A stretch of DNA of 58,570 bases, taken from contig JBAZZJ010000003.1 in assembly GCA_041658885.1 (NCBI GenBank), positions 1 through 58,570 on the forward strand, in the 5' to 3' direction. Source of the stretch: VMGX01 sp041658885. GTDB lineage: Bacteria; Patescibacteriota; Minisyncoccia; Phycocordibacterales; 21-14-all-36-13. The position numbers and the translations under genes are program-made. Of the stretch, positions 32,882-40,619 are shown one piece after another (within the stretch, counting starts at the first letter, position 1; each line of letters starts with the position of its first letter). The notes below the pieces were generated by a model. It saw only the letters and a list, made by a program, of their open reading frames with translations, made no database searches and was not told the origin of the DNA.

Positions 32882-33433
32882 TTACTTCGTTTTTTGCTCG
32901 TCTTTCTTAAATGGGAAGTTTACTTTTTCAAAAAAAGATTCTGCTTCTTTTTTGGTCTTTGCCGTTGTAACAATAGTCAAAGAAAGACCAAAAACATCTC
33001 TTAACTCTTCGTCGGAAGTCTCCGGAAAAACAATGTGTTCTTTAATCCCTATTGTGAGATTGCCCATATTATCAAGATTCTCTTTTGAAATTCCTCTGAA
33101 ATCTTTTGTTCTTGGAAGAGCTATGTTTACCAATCTATCAAAAAAGTTAAACATTCTATTCCCCCTTAGTGTTACCTGATAACCAACGACATCTCCTTGT
33201 CTTAACTTGAAAGATGCAATTGATTTTTTTGCCTGACGTGCTGATGGTTTTTGTCCTGTTATTTTAGCTAAACGATCAGCTATCAATTTTATTTTATCTT
33301 TATCTTTTAGAGAACCCACGCCGGAACTAACAACAATCTTCACTAAGTGTGGAGCTTGAATTGAGTTTTTATAATTGAATTCTTTTTTCATCAATTCAAA
33401 AACTTTTTTTTGTTTTTCTTTTATTGGTTGCAT
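32882..33433 (-). CDS. rplE: Ribosomal protein L5
   Basis: Binds 5S rRNA and contacts the P-site tRNA. The 183 residues show KIVVSSGVGSLKDKDK, TGQKPSARQAKKSIASFKLR, LPRTKDFRGISKENLD and NLTIGIKEHIVFPE, all typical. It follows rplX after 5 bp. Confidence 0.95.
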   Translation of the reverse strand: MQPIKEKQKKVFELMKKEFNYKNSIQAPHLVKIVVSSGVGSLKDKDKIKLIADRLAKITGQKPSARQAKKSIASFKLRQGDVVGYQVTLRGNRMFNFFDRLVNIALPRTKDFRGISKENLDNMGNLTIGIKEHIVFPETSDEELRDVFGLSLTIVTTAKTKKEAESFFEKVNFPFKKDEQKTK

Positions 33434-33438
33434 AATTT

Positions 33439-33723
33439 TTATCTGTTCTTTGTCTTATCTGTTTTTGTTGTTCGTCCCAAGGACGATCGGCCTCGGGCCG
33501 ATTTACTTCCTGCTTCTATTTTTACATTTGAGATATGTATTGGCATCGGTTTCTCAATTATTCCGCCTTTTTGTTGTTGGCTCTTTGATTTTTGGTGTTT
33601 TTTTACAATATTTATACCCTCAATAACAATAGAATTGCTCTTTGGAATTGAATGCAAAACTTTTCCAGTTTTACCCTTGTCTTTTCCTGTTATAACTATT
33701 ATGTTGTCTCCTTTTTTTATCAT
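33439..33723 (-). CDS. rplX: Ribosomal protein L24
   Basis: An assembly-initiating 50S protein. The N-terminal KOW motif is MIKKGDNIIVITGKDKGKTG, followed by VIEGINIVKKH and the MPIHISNVKI segment. The C-terminal ~20 residues (KSARGRSSLGRTTKTD) are encoded by two small palindromes (CGTCCCAAGGACG; ATCGGCCTCGGGCCGAT), so the tail may come from inserted hairpin DNA. Confidence 0.93.
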   Translation of the reverse strand: MIKKGDNIIVITGKDKGKTGKVLHSIPKSNSIVIEGINIVKKHQKSKSQQQKGGIIEKPMPIHISNVKIEAGSKSARGRSSLGRTTKTDKTKNR

Positions 33724-33762
33724 GATTGATTTTTAATGAATGAAGTGAATATAAAAATCATC

Positions 33763-33867
33763 ACCCCGCCCCACTTTTTTATAATAATTTTTAATCTTAT
33801 TTTTAAATTTTATAACTCTTTTCCAATTATATTTTACTTACACCTTCCCAGAAAAGTGGGGCGGGGT
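33763..33867. repeat. ACCCCGCCCCACTTTT inverted-repeat element (rplN-rplX gap)
   Basis: Ends ACCCCGCCCCACTTTT and AGAAAAGTGGGGCGGGGT flank an AT-rich 70-bp interior. It fills the 178-bp gap between rplN and rplX, which are adjacent in most spc operons. Confidence 0.7.
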
Positions 33868-33901
33868 TAAGAAAAATATATTTGCTTTGCTCATTATTTT
33901 T

Positions 33902-34273
33902 CTAAACGATTTCCGGAGCAAGAGAAGCTATTTTCTGATATCCGAGGTCAGCAATTTCACGAGGAATTGGACCAAAAATTCTTCCAGCTTTTGGATCTTT
34001 TTTATCTTTTTCTAAAATAACAACTGAGTTTTCATCAAAGCGGATATAAGAACCATCTTTTCTTCTTAGTGGCTGTCTCTGTCTAACAACAACGGCCTGA
34101 TAAACCTCTTTCTTTTTTACATCTTTTCTTGGTTCTGCTGTCTGTATAGACAAAATCACTATGTCTCCTATTCTTGCATATCTTTTTCTTGTACCACCAA
34201 GTATCTTGAAAATACGGCCTATTTTACCGCCTGAGTTATCTGTTATTTTTACTAATGTTCTTGGTTGAATCAT
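33902..34273 (-). CDS. rplN: Ribosomal protein L14
   Basis: A 50S protein at the subunit interface. The 123 residues start MIQPRTLVKITDNSG and include ARIGDIVILSIQTAEP, VVVRQRQPLRRKDGSYIRF and the IFGPIPREIADLGYQKIASLAPEIV end. Standard length. Confidence 0.96.
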   Translation of the reverse strand: MIQPRTLVKITDNSGGKIGRIFKILGGTRKRYARIGDIVILSIQTAEPRKDVKKKEVYQAVVVRQRQPLRRKDGSYIRFDENSVVILEKDKKDPKAGRIFGPIPREIADLGYQKIASLAPEIV

Positions 34274-34316
34274 AAATTTAATTTTTATTTTTAAAAATCA
34301 CAAAAACAATAAAAAA

Positions 34317-34610
34317 CTACTCTATAGTTTCATCCTTTTCTAGTCCGGCCTTACCTTTTGAAACTACTTCAATGACCTTAAAACTTTTGTCTTTTGAAAT
34401 TGGTCTGCATTCTTGTATTAAAACAACATCTCCTTCATTTGCTTTGTTCCCCTTATCGTCTGCTTTATATTTTTTACTTTGTTTAAAATATTTTTTATAT
34501 TTTGGATGTTTCACATATCTATTAACCAAAACAACAACTGTGTCTTTCATTTTGTTTGAAACAACGTTTCCTTTAAATGTTTTTTTCTTTTTTTCATCCC
34601 CCACTTTCAT
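34317..34610 (-). CDS. rpsQ: Ribosomal protein S17
   Basis: Binds 16S h11/h7. The 97 residues contain GNVVSNKMKDTVVVLVNRYV, HPKYKKYFK and EGDVVLIQECRPISKDKSFKV. The first codons (MKVGDE) are read from the end of an inverted-repeat element (34596-34699), so the mature N-terminus and initiation site have been remodelled by it. Confidence 0.95.
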   Translation of the reverse strand: MKVGDEKKKKTFKGNVVSNKMKDTVVVLVNRYVKHPKYKKYFKQSKKYKADDKGNKANEGDVVLIQECRPISKDKSFKVIEVVSKGKAGLEKDETIE

Positions 34611-34699
34611 GTTATATTTTTATTTAACAATTTCTTATAATAAATTACTCTTCTTGTTTTTATCCCTTTCATTTTTTCTACATTTAGAAAGTGGGGGAT
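34596..34699. repeat. ATCCCCCACTTTC element over rpsQ start codon
   Basis: Ends ATCCCCCACTTTCAT and TTAGAAAGTGGGGGAT, 104 bp, AT-rich interior. One end encodes the ATG and next four codons of rpsQ; pairing of the two ends would hide the start codon. Confidence 0.7.
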
Positions 34700-34741
34700 A
34701 AATTTCTTTTTCCATTTTCTTAAATTATTTAAAAATCAAAA

Positions 34742-34966
34742 TTATTTTATTGGTTTTATTCTTTCTCTGCCCGATGAATTATCACTCAACAAACGAGAAT
34801 TTATTTCTGTTAAAACACGTGCAATATTTTTTCTTAAATTTCTTCCTTCTTTTACGTCCCTTGTTTTGCCCCCAGAACCAGAAAATCTAAAAGATCTCAA
34901 TGCTCCTCTATTTTCTGAAAGCATCTTTTTTAATTCAATCTCTGTTTTTTCTTTTATCTCTTTCAT
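34742..34966 (-). CDS. rpmC: Ribosomal protein L29
   Basis: A two-helix 50S protein at the exit tunnel. The 74 residues MKEIKEKTEIELKKMLSENR, then ALRSFRFSGSGGKTRDVKEGR (with an L29-type K(N/K)xR..R region) and NIARVLTEINSRLL fit. Its ATG is immediately preceded by the CTACAGG end of a spacer element shared with rpsJ. Confidence 0.9.
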   Translation of the reverse strand: MKEIKEKTEIELKKMLSENRGALRSFRFSGSGGKTRDVKEGRNLRKNIARVLTEINSRLLSDNSSGRERIKPIK

Positions 34967-35119
34967 CCTGTAGTGAGAAATGCCATTACTCTAAAGAGTA
35001 TTGTTATTTTTGTTATTAATTCTGATAAATTCGTTTTTCATTTTATTGTTTGTTTTGTAAATTTGTAAAAAATATTATGGATTCAAAAGCTCATTCATCG
35101 CTTTTGAATTTCTAACGGG
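34966..35119. repeat. ATCCTGTAGTGA element before rpmC
   Basis: The left part (TCCTGTAGTGAGAAATG, CATTACTCTAAAGAGTAT, TTTTTGTTATTAAT) matches the element at 41023-41155 before rpsJ over about 60 bp. The right end TCTAACGGGAT only loosely pairs with the left one. An inner hairpin (ATTCAAAAGC / GCTTTTGAAT, 35081-35109) recurs at 47201-47229. Confidence 0.6.
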
Positions 35120-35129
35120 ATTCATGTTG

Positions 35130-35546
35130 TTACCTGCTTACTATTTTTGTTTTTAACGGTAACTTTTTTCCAGCTTTTCGTAATGCTTCTCTTGCTACCT
35201 CTTCCGTTGCTCCGTCTATTTCAAATAAAATTCTGCCGGGTTTTACTTCAAACTCATAACCTTTTGGTTCCCCTTTTCCTTTTCCCATTCCTACCTCGGC
35301 GGCCTTTCTTGTGTATGGTCTGTCAGGAAATATTCTTGTCCAAACTTTTCCTGTTTTTCCACTGGCTCTTTTCGCAACCCTTCTTGAAGCTTCTATTTGA
35401 TTTGAATTTAATCTGTGCGCAGACATTGCCTTTAGACCATATGAGCCAAAAGCAAGCGTGGTCCCCCTAGATTCAATTGTTTTTTTATCTGGGTTCGTTC
35501 TTTTTTTGTGCCACTTTCTGTGTTTTACTTTTTTTGGAAATAACAT
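35130..35546 (-). CDS. rplP: Ribosomal protein L16
   Basis: A 50S protein near the A-site. The 138 residues begin MLFPKKVKHRKWHK and include TTLAFGSYGLKAMSAHRLNS, WTRIFPDRPYTRKAAEVGMG and KGKGEPKGYEFEVKPGRILFE. Canonical. It precedes rpmC with a 163-bp element between them. Confidence 0.96.
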   Translation of the reverse strand: MLFPKKVKHRKWHKKRTNPDKKTIESRGTTLAFGSYGLKAMSAHRLNSNQIEASRRVAKRASGKTGKVWTRIFPDRPYTRKAAEVGMGKGKGEPKGYEFEVKPGRILFEIDGATEEVAREALRKAGKKLPLKTKIVSR

Positions 35547-35672
35547 ATCTTTTAAATTTTTAATTTCTAATTTCTAATTTCTAATTTTTTGGTTGTGCTA
35601 TTTTTATAATTAAACATTCTCATTATAAATTAGATATTGGGAATTTATAATTGTTCTAAAAATTGAAAATTT

Positions 35673-36323
35673 TTAGAAAATCTCCCCTTTATATATCCAG
35701 ACCTTTATTCCTATTGCTCCGTATGGCAATCTTGCCGCTCCCTTTGCAAAATCTATATCAGCTCTTAATGTTTGAAGTGGAATTCTTCCTTTTTTAATTC
35801 CCTCTCTTCTCGCCATATCCGCTCCACCTAATCTGCCTGCGAGTTTTATTCTGACACCCTGAACGTCTCTGTTTGCCATCACTTTATCTATTGTTTGTTT
35901 TAAAACTTGTCTAAATGGTAATCTTTTTTCAAGACCTTCTCTCGCCATTTGTAAAACAATGCTTGCATCTGACTCTGGAGATTTTACTTCATCAATATCA
36001 ATTTTAATTTCTCCTCCAGCCAAAAGGTTGTTTTTCTTTATAAATTTATCAATTCCAATTTTTAATTTGAGTGCTCCGTCTCCGCTTCTACCAATTATTA
36101 CTCCTGGTCTTGAGGTTTTTATTATTATTCTCAAATATTTTTGATTTCTTTCTGTTTCTATTGAACTAACATAACTATTCCTTAATACCTTTTCAAGATA
36201 TTCACGAATAAGTACATCGGATTTCAACATCTCTCTGTAATTTTTCTTAACGCCAAACCATCTGGATTTCCATCCTCTTATAATTCCTAATCTGTGTGCG
36301 TATGGGTGAACTACGTGGGTCAT
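35673..36323 (-). CDS. rpsC: Ribosomal protein S3
   Basis: A 30S head protein with mRNA helicase contribution at the entry channel. The 216 residues have the N-terminal HPYAHRLGIIRGWKSRWF, the type II KH domain with IKTSRPGVIIGRSGD and the C-terminal domain GVRIKLAGRLGGADMARREG and PYGAIGIKVWIYKGE. It follows rplV after 44 bp. Confidence 0.96.
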   Translation of the reverse strand: MTHVVHPYAHRLGIIRGWKSRWFGVKKNYREMLKSDVLIREYLEKVLRNSYVSSIETERNQKYLRIIIKTSRPGVIIGRSGDGALKLKIGIDKFIKKNNLLAGGEIKIDIDEVKSPESDASIVLQMAREGLEKRLPFRQVLKQTIDKVMANRDVQGVRIKLAGRLGGADMARREGIKKGRIPLQTLRADIDFAKGAARLPYGAIGIKVWIYKGEIF

Positions 36324-36367
36324 GTTTTTATCTTAAATCTTAAAACTAAAATCTCAAATCTTAAAAA

Positions 36368-36841
36368 TTATTTTTTATTTTTTAATGCCTTTTCCTTTTT
36401 AACAACTTTCGTTTGTTTTTTCTCCAATTCTTTTTCTTCGTTTTTTGTTTTGTGTTTTGCTTGTGCTTTGTGTTTTGGTTCCTGTGTTTTTTTACTTTCT
36501 TGTTTTTTTGCTTCCTGTCTTTCTCCGAGTTCCAAAGTTATATGACTTGCTCTCTTATTTATTCTAAATCCTCTTCCTCTGCTTCTTGGCATCATTCTTT
36601 TCATTGTTATACCTTCATCAACTCTTATTTCTTTTACAAAAAGTTTTTCTCTGTCTTTATTTGAATTTTTTTCTGCGTTTGAAACAGCAGACTTCAATAA
36701 TTTTTCTATAGGACCAGAAGCTCTTCTTGAAACAAACCTTAGTTCGGCTAATGCTTTGTTTACGCTTTTACCCCTAATTGAATCAGCCACTAGTCTGACT
36801 TTTCTTGGTGATTGTCTATATTGTTTTAATGTCGCTTTCAT
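36368..36841 (-). CDS. rplV: Ribosomal protein L22
   Basis: Lines the exit tunnel. The 157 residues contain RQSPRKVRLVADSIRGKSVN, LLKSAVSNAEKNS, DEGITMKRMMPRSRGRGFRI and the end KRASHITLELG. A C-terminal tail of about 48 residues made almost only of Lys, Glu, Gln and Ala follows; it is absent from typical L22 and is probably disordered. Confidence 0.95.
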   Translation of the reverse strand: MKATLKQYRQSPRKVRLVADSIRGKSVNKALAELRFVSRRASGPIEKLLKSAVSNAEKNSNKDREKLFVKEIRVDEGITMKRMMPRSRGRGFRINKRASHITLELGERQEAKKQESKKTQEPKHKAQAKHKTKNEEKELEKKQTKVVKKEKALKNKK

Positions 36842-36888
36842 TGTAATTTGTTACCTTATCTTATTTTATGTTTCTTATATTTCTACTA

Positions 36889-37230
36889 TTATTTCTTATC
36901 TTCTATAGAAGATTTTGCCGCCTTTGCTGCTGTTATTTCTGCCTCTTTCTTCTTAATTTCTATTTCTTTTTGCATCTTACCTCCGTGTCTAACGAATTTT
37001 CTTGTTAGGGAAAACTCCCCTAATCTGTGACCAACCATGTCTTCGGTTACAAAAACGTCCACATGAATTTTTCCATTATGGACCCCAAACGTAAAACCAA
37101 CCATTTCTGGTGCTATTTGGCTATCTCTTGACCATGTTTTTATGACTCCAACACTTTCGGGTTTTTTACCTTGTATTTTTTTCAAAAGTTTTGGGTCAAC
37201 GTATGGTCCTTTTTTTGCTGATCTAGTCAT
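36889..37230 (-). CDS. rpsS: Ribosomal protein S19
   Basis: A 30S head protein. The 113 residues have MTRSAKKGPYVDPKLLKKI, KTWSRDSQIAPEMVGFTFGV and GHRLGEFSLTRKFVRHGGK. A short Lys/Ala C-terminal tail is added. It has its own promoter (37286-37313), so it starts a separate transcription unit. Confidence 0.95.
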   Translation of the reverse strand: MTRSAKKGPYVDPKLLKKIQGKKPESVGVIKTWSRDSQIAPEMVGFTFGVHNGKIHVDVFVTEDMVGHRLGEFSLTRKFVRHGGKMQKEIEIKKKEAEITAAKAAKSSIEDKK

Positions 37231-37679
37231 TTTTATAAATAAGGCCGATTATGCAATCAAAAAAGCTCGGCCGAGCTTGGCTGAAATAATAGCAAAATAG
37301 GGTTTAAAGTCAATAAAAAAACTCAAATCTCAAAACTAAAATCTCAAATCTGCAACTCAAAAATCAAAACCTAAAAATAAATGAAAAATAAAAAAGAAAA
37401 CCAAAAACTGAGAAACTTCTAACCCCACACTTATGAAATTAGTTGTGGGGCGTTTTTTTGTGAACCAAGAGTGGGATCACAAAATTAGAAGAAAATTCAA
37501 AAATTCTCTGGGATAATTTAAAAAAGTAAATTTTGTAAATCACGGAAAGGCCGAATTAAATTCGGCCTTTTATTTTTACAAAATCACTTGGGTGCGGAGC
37601 ACCCAAGTGATTTTTTTGTCCGCGTGAGTCCGCGCTTGCCCCGCCGTGGCAAGGTAAATCTGCATATTTAGTCTGCGCC
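37231..37679. other. 449-bp break in S10 cluster
   Basis: No gene is seen between rplB and rpsS, which are normally adjacent. From right to left: a GGCCGAATTAAATTCGGCC hairpin (about 37546-37570), a TCACTTGGGTGCGGAGCACC palindrome (37584-37610) repeated exactly at 46629-46655, a hairpin (37423-37450) identical in reverse to 187-214, CTCAAATCTCAAAACT low-complexity words (37320-37372) and the rpsS promoter. Confidence 0.6.
37286..37313 (-). promoter_or_regulatory. Promoter of the rpsS unit
   Basis: Minus strand TTGACT (37308-37313), 16 bp, TATTAT (37286-37291), 56 bp upstream of the rpsS ATG. Confidence 0.65.
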
Positions 37680-38522
37680 TTACTTTTTCTTCCCAACTTT
37701 CCTTCTCTGAATAATTAGCTTGTTTGAATATTTCTTGGCTCTACGGGTTTTTTGTCCCTTTCCCGTTGGTTTACCCCATAATGATTTCGCTCTTCTCGTT
37801 CCTCTTCCCTGTCTTCCTTCACCGCCTCCGTGTGGATGATCAACCGGGTTCATTGCAGTTCCACGAACAGTTGGTCTTATACCAAACCATCTTGACCTTC
37901 CTGCCTTTCCGAAATTTCTTAATTTGTGTTCTTGATTTACAACCTCTCCAACAGATGCCCATGCTTTTTCTGAAATTTGTCTTATTTCACTTGAAGGCAT
38001 TTTTATATTCACATGACCTGCGTCTTTAGCAACGACTTCGGCATAATTCCCCGCACTTCTTGCAATTTTAGCCCCTCCTTTGTATTTTAATTCAACATTA
38101 TACACAAATGTTCCAACAGGAATTTTTGATAGCGGTAATCTGTTTCCAATTTTTACTTCTGCTTTTTCCGAAGAAATAATTTTGTCACCCACTTTCACGT
38201 TGTTGGGTAATAAAACATATCTTCTCTCTCCGTCTGAATAACAAATTAATCCTATGTGCCCCGATCTGTTTGGGTCATATTCAATGGTTTCAATTTTTGC
38301 CGGAATATCAAATTTATCATATTTAAAATCTATTTCTCTATATGCTCTTTTGTGCCCACCTCCCTTATGTCGTACGGTTATTCTCCCCGCATTGTTTCTG
38401 CCGGTGCCCCTCTTCATCCCTTTGGTTAATTTTTTAAATGATTTAGATACGGTCAAGACATCACCAAAAGATGGTGTTAATGTGTGTCTTTGTGACGGCG
38501 TTGTTGGTTTATATGATTTCAT
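37680..38522 (-). CDS. rplB: Ribosomal protein L2
   Basis: Essential for subunit joining and peptidyl-transferase structure. The 280 residues include GRITVRHKGGGHKRAYREID, RSGHIGLICYSDGERRYVL, and the universal GTAMNPVDHPHGGGEGR with the functionally important His. C-terminus basic. Canonical. Confidence 0.97.
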   Translation of the reverse strand: MKSYKPTTPSQRHTLTPSFGDVLTVSKSFKKLTKGMKRGTGRNNAGRITVRHKGGGHKRAYREIDFKYDKFDIPAKIETIEYDPNRSGHIGLICYSDGERRYVLLPNNVKVGDKIISSEKAEVKIGNRLPLSKIPVGTFVYNVELKYKGGAKIARSAGNYAEVVAKDAGHVNIKMPSSEIRQISEKAWASVGEVVNQEHKLRNFGKAGRSRWFGIRPTVRGTAMNPVDHPHGGGEGRQGRGTRRAKSLWGKPTGKGQKTRRAKKYSNKLIIQRRKVGKKK

Positions 38523-38603
38523 TGTTGTATTGTTTCATTGATTCATTGTTAATTATTTTCACATTTAACATTTCATTAGAAATTGGTAATTAGATATTAG
38601 AAA

Positions 38604-39029
38604 TTATATTATTTCCAACTTATCATCTTTCTTTAGATAAACATACACCTTTTTACCCCCAGATTTAACACCCCTCTTTCCTCTTGAAATAACATTTTTT
38701 GAGGGAATTTTAATTATTCTTATCTTCTTTGGTGTCACGCTATAAAAATTTTTTATAGCTTTTTTTATCTCCTGTTTGTTTGTATTTTTATCAACTTCAA
38801 AAACATATACGTTATGGTTTTGTGATAAATCTGTTGCCTTTTCTGTAACTCGTGCATATTTGAGAACAGAAAATAAATTTCCACGAGAAATTGTGTCTCT
38901 CATTTCTTTTGGTTTGCCTACAGAAACCTTTGTTTCTTCTTTCTTAACAGAAATTTTCTTTGTCTTTTCTATTGACCCAACTTTTTCTGCCTTCGCAGAT
39001 AAATCTTTTTTTGTTTTAAATAAAGCCAT
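38604..39029 (-). CDS. rplW: Ribosomal protein L23
   Basis: The exit-site protein that docks trigger factor and SRP. The L23 core starts near residue 52: VLKYARVTEKATDLSQNHNV, FEVDKNTNKQEIKKAI, KKIRIIKIPSK, KKVYVYLKKDD. About 50 extra N-terminal Lys/Glu/Val-rich residues (141 in total) resemble the extensions on S5 and S10 here. Confidence 0.93.
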   Translation of the reverse strand: MALFKTKKDLSAKAEKVGSIEKTKKISVKKEETKVSVGKPKEMRDTISRGNLFSVLKYARVTEKATDLSQNHNVYVFEVDKNTNKQEIKKAIKNFYSVTPKKIRIIKIPSKNVISRGKRGVKSGGKKVYVYLKKDDKLEII

Positions 39030-39114
39030 ATTATAAATTAAATTTCTAAATCACAATTTCTAATTTCTAATTAAATGTTAAATGCTTAAAAAGTATTATA
39101 AATTCTTGTTTAAA

Positions 39115-39150
39115 AATTTCATTACCCGCCTGCCGCAGGCGGGGAAATTA
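39115..39150. repeat. ATTACCCGCCTGC palindrome (rplW-rplD gap)
   Basis: CCCGCCTGC / GCAGGCGGG hairpin within TTTCATTACC...GGGGAAATT. A close copy with two changes in the arms is at 39902-39932, one gene upstream. Both follow a ribosomal gene stop. Confidence 0.6.
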
Positions 39151-39154
39151 ATAA

Positions 39155-39838
39155 TTAAATTTTTGAAATTTCTTTTTTTGTATTCTTTGAAAGTAAAAAA
39201 TCTATACTTTTTTCTGGTTCAGATACAATTATATTCTTGTACTTTAATAAATCTAAAACGTTCAAATTTTTAACATCTACTGTTTCTGTGTTTCCAAAAT
39301 TATTAAATCCTTTTGTTGTATTTATATCTTTTCCCCCCAAAATAATCAACGCTGAATTATTCTTTTTTGAAACAATTTTTTCAAAACCAGAGATTTTACT
39401 AAAACTAGATAAAATATTTTTTGCTTCCTTAGTCTTTGGTTCTGCTAATTTTACAGAATCAACAAACAAAATTTCATTGTCTTCAAATTTTTTAGAAAAC
39501 AAGACATAAAGAGCTTTAATATTCATTTTTTTGTTTATTTTTTTGGAAAAATTTCTATCATTTCTTGGTCCAAAGGTAGCCCCGCCACCCTTCCAAATAG
39601 GAGATCTGCTTGAACCATGCCTTGCCCTTCCAGTCCCTTTTTGTCTCCACGGCTTTATTCCTCCGCCTCTCACATCACCTCTGTTCTTTGTATGTGCTAT
39701 ATTTTCTCTTGCATTAGACATCAAAGAAGTTGAAACCTGATAAATTAAATCTGAATTCCATTTTAGACCAAAAATAGTAGCCGGAATTTTTATTTTTCCT
39801 TTTTCTTCTCCTTTTTTGTTATAAAGTTTAGCTTCCAT
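39155..39838 (-). CDS. rplD: Ribosomal protein L4
   Basis: An exit-tunnel protein. The 227 residues carry the extended loop NIAHTKNRGDVRGGGIKPWR, QKGTGRARHGSSRSPIWKGG and FGPRNDRNFSKKINKKM, then the globular VDSVKLAEPKTKEAKNIL and the RNA-binding KNLNVLDLLKYKNIIVSE. A ~20-residue C-terminal addition is present. Confidence 0.96.
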   Translation of the reverse strand: MEAKLYNKKGEEKGKIKIPATIFGLKWNSDLIYQVSTSLMSNARENIAHTKNRGDVRGGGIKPWRQKGTGRARHGSSRSPIWKGGGATFGPRNDRNFSKKINKKMNIKALYVLFSKKFEDNEILFVDSVKLAEPKTKEAKNILSSFSKISGFEKIVSKKNNSALIILGGKDINTTKGFNNFGNTETVDVKNLNVLDLLKYKNIIVSEPEKSIDFLLSKNTKKEISKI

Positions 39839-39870
39839 GTTTAGTTTGTTGTTTTTTAAATAAATTGTGG

Positions 39871-39932
39871 ATTCAAAATATCCTTGGGGATATTTTGAAT
39901 TTCATTACCTGCCTGCCGAAGACGGGGAAATT
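39871..39932. repeat. Two hairpins in rplD-rplC gap
   Basis: 39871-39900: ATTCAAAATATCC / GGATATTTTGAAT with TTGG loop, same family as 31406-31435 and 51529-51554. 39902-39932: ATTACCTGCCTGCCG...CGGGGAAATT, same family as 39115-39150. Confidence 0.6.
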
Positions 39933-39937
39933 GGTGA

Positions 39938-40561
39938 TTAGATATTAGAAATTATCTCTACTAATGTTCCTCTTCTCCCGGGAATTGCGCCGTTTATAAA
40001 AACTAAATTATTTTCTTTATCTATTCCTTTTATTTTAAGATTTTTAATAGTAATTCTATCGCTTCCCATACGCCCAGCCATTCTTGTTCCTTTTAAAACT
40101 TTCTGTGGACCGGTTGCTGCAATAGAACCCGGTTCTCTTTCTGAGTGTTTTTGTCCATGACTTCTTCTTCCACCTCCAAATCCATGCCTTTTAACAACGC
40201 CTTGAAAACCTTTCCCTTTTGAGATAGCTGACACTTCTATTTTCTCATTTAGATCAAAAAGCGAAACATCAAATTTGTCACCAATATTATATTTTTCTAA
40301 ATCTTTTTCGTTTTTTAATCTAAATTCACAAAGATGTCTAAAATTTCCCAGATTTTTTCTATTTCCTAAATCTGCTTTTGTGAGTTTTTTTGGATTTATA
40401 TCACCATACCCAACTTGAATCGCGTTATATCCATCTTTTTCTTTACTTTTCTTTTGTAAAACAACAACTGGTCCGGCCTCTAATATTGTAATAGGAAAAA
40501 CTGTTCCGTCTTCGGTGAAAATCTGTGTCATATTCTTCTTTATTCCGAGCATGAATTTCAT
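39938..40561 (-). CDS. rplC: Ribosomal protein L3
   Basis: Initiates 50S assembly and shapes the peptidyl-transferase centre. The 207 residues start MKFMLGIKKNMTQIFTEDG and contain VSAISKGKGFQGVVKRHGFG, RSHGQKHSEREPGSIAATGP, VLKGTRMAGRMGSDRIT and AIPGRRGTLVEI, the full set of L3 signatures. Confidence 0.97.
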   Translation of the reverse strand: MKFMLGIKKNMTQIFTEDGTVFPITILEAGPVVVLQKKSKEKDGYNAIQVGYGDINPKKLTKADLGNRKNLGNFRHLCEFRLKNEKDLEKYNIGDKFDVSLFDLNEKIEVSAISKGKGFQGVVKRHGFGGGRRSHGQKHSEREPGSIAATGPQKVLKGTRMAGRMGSDRITIKNLKIKGIDKENNLVFINGAIPGRRGTLVEIISNI

Positions 40562-40619
40562 AAATCAAAAAAATAAAGCCTGTTAGACGGTCTAATAAGC
40601 TTTTCTGAAAAAAGACCTT

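Noticed and set aside
35953..36664. Plus-strand frames rich in Phe/Leu/Ser inside rpsC and rplV
   Set aside because: They are antisense shadows of Lys/Glu-rich ribosomal genes; such frames recur throughout the cluster without start signals.
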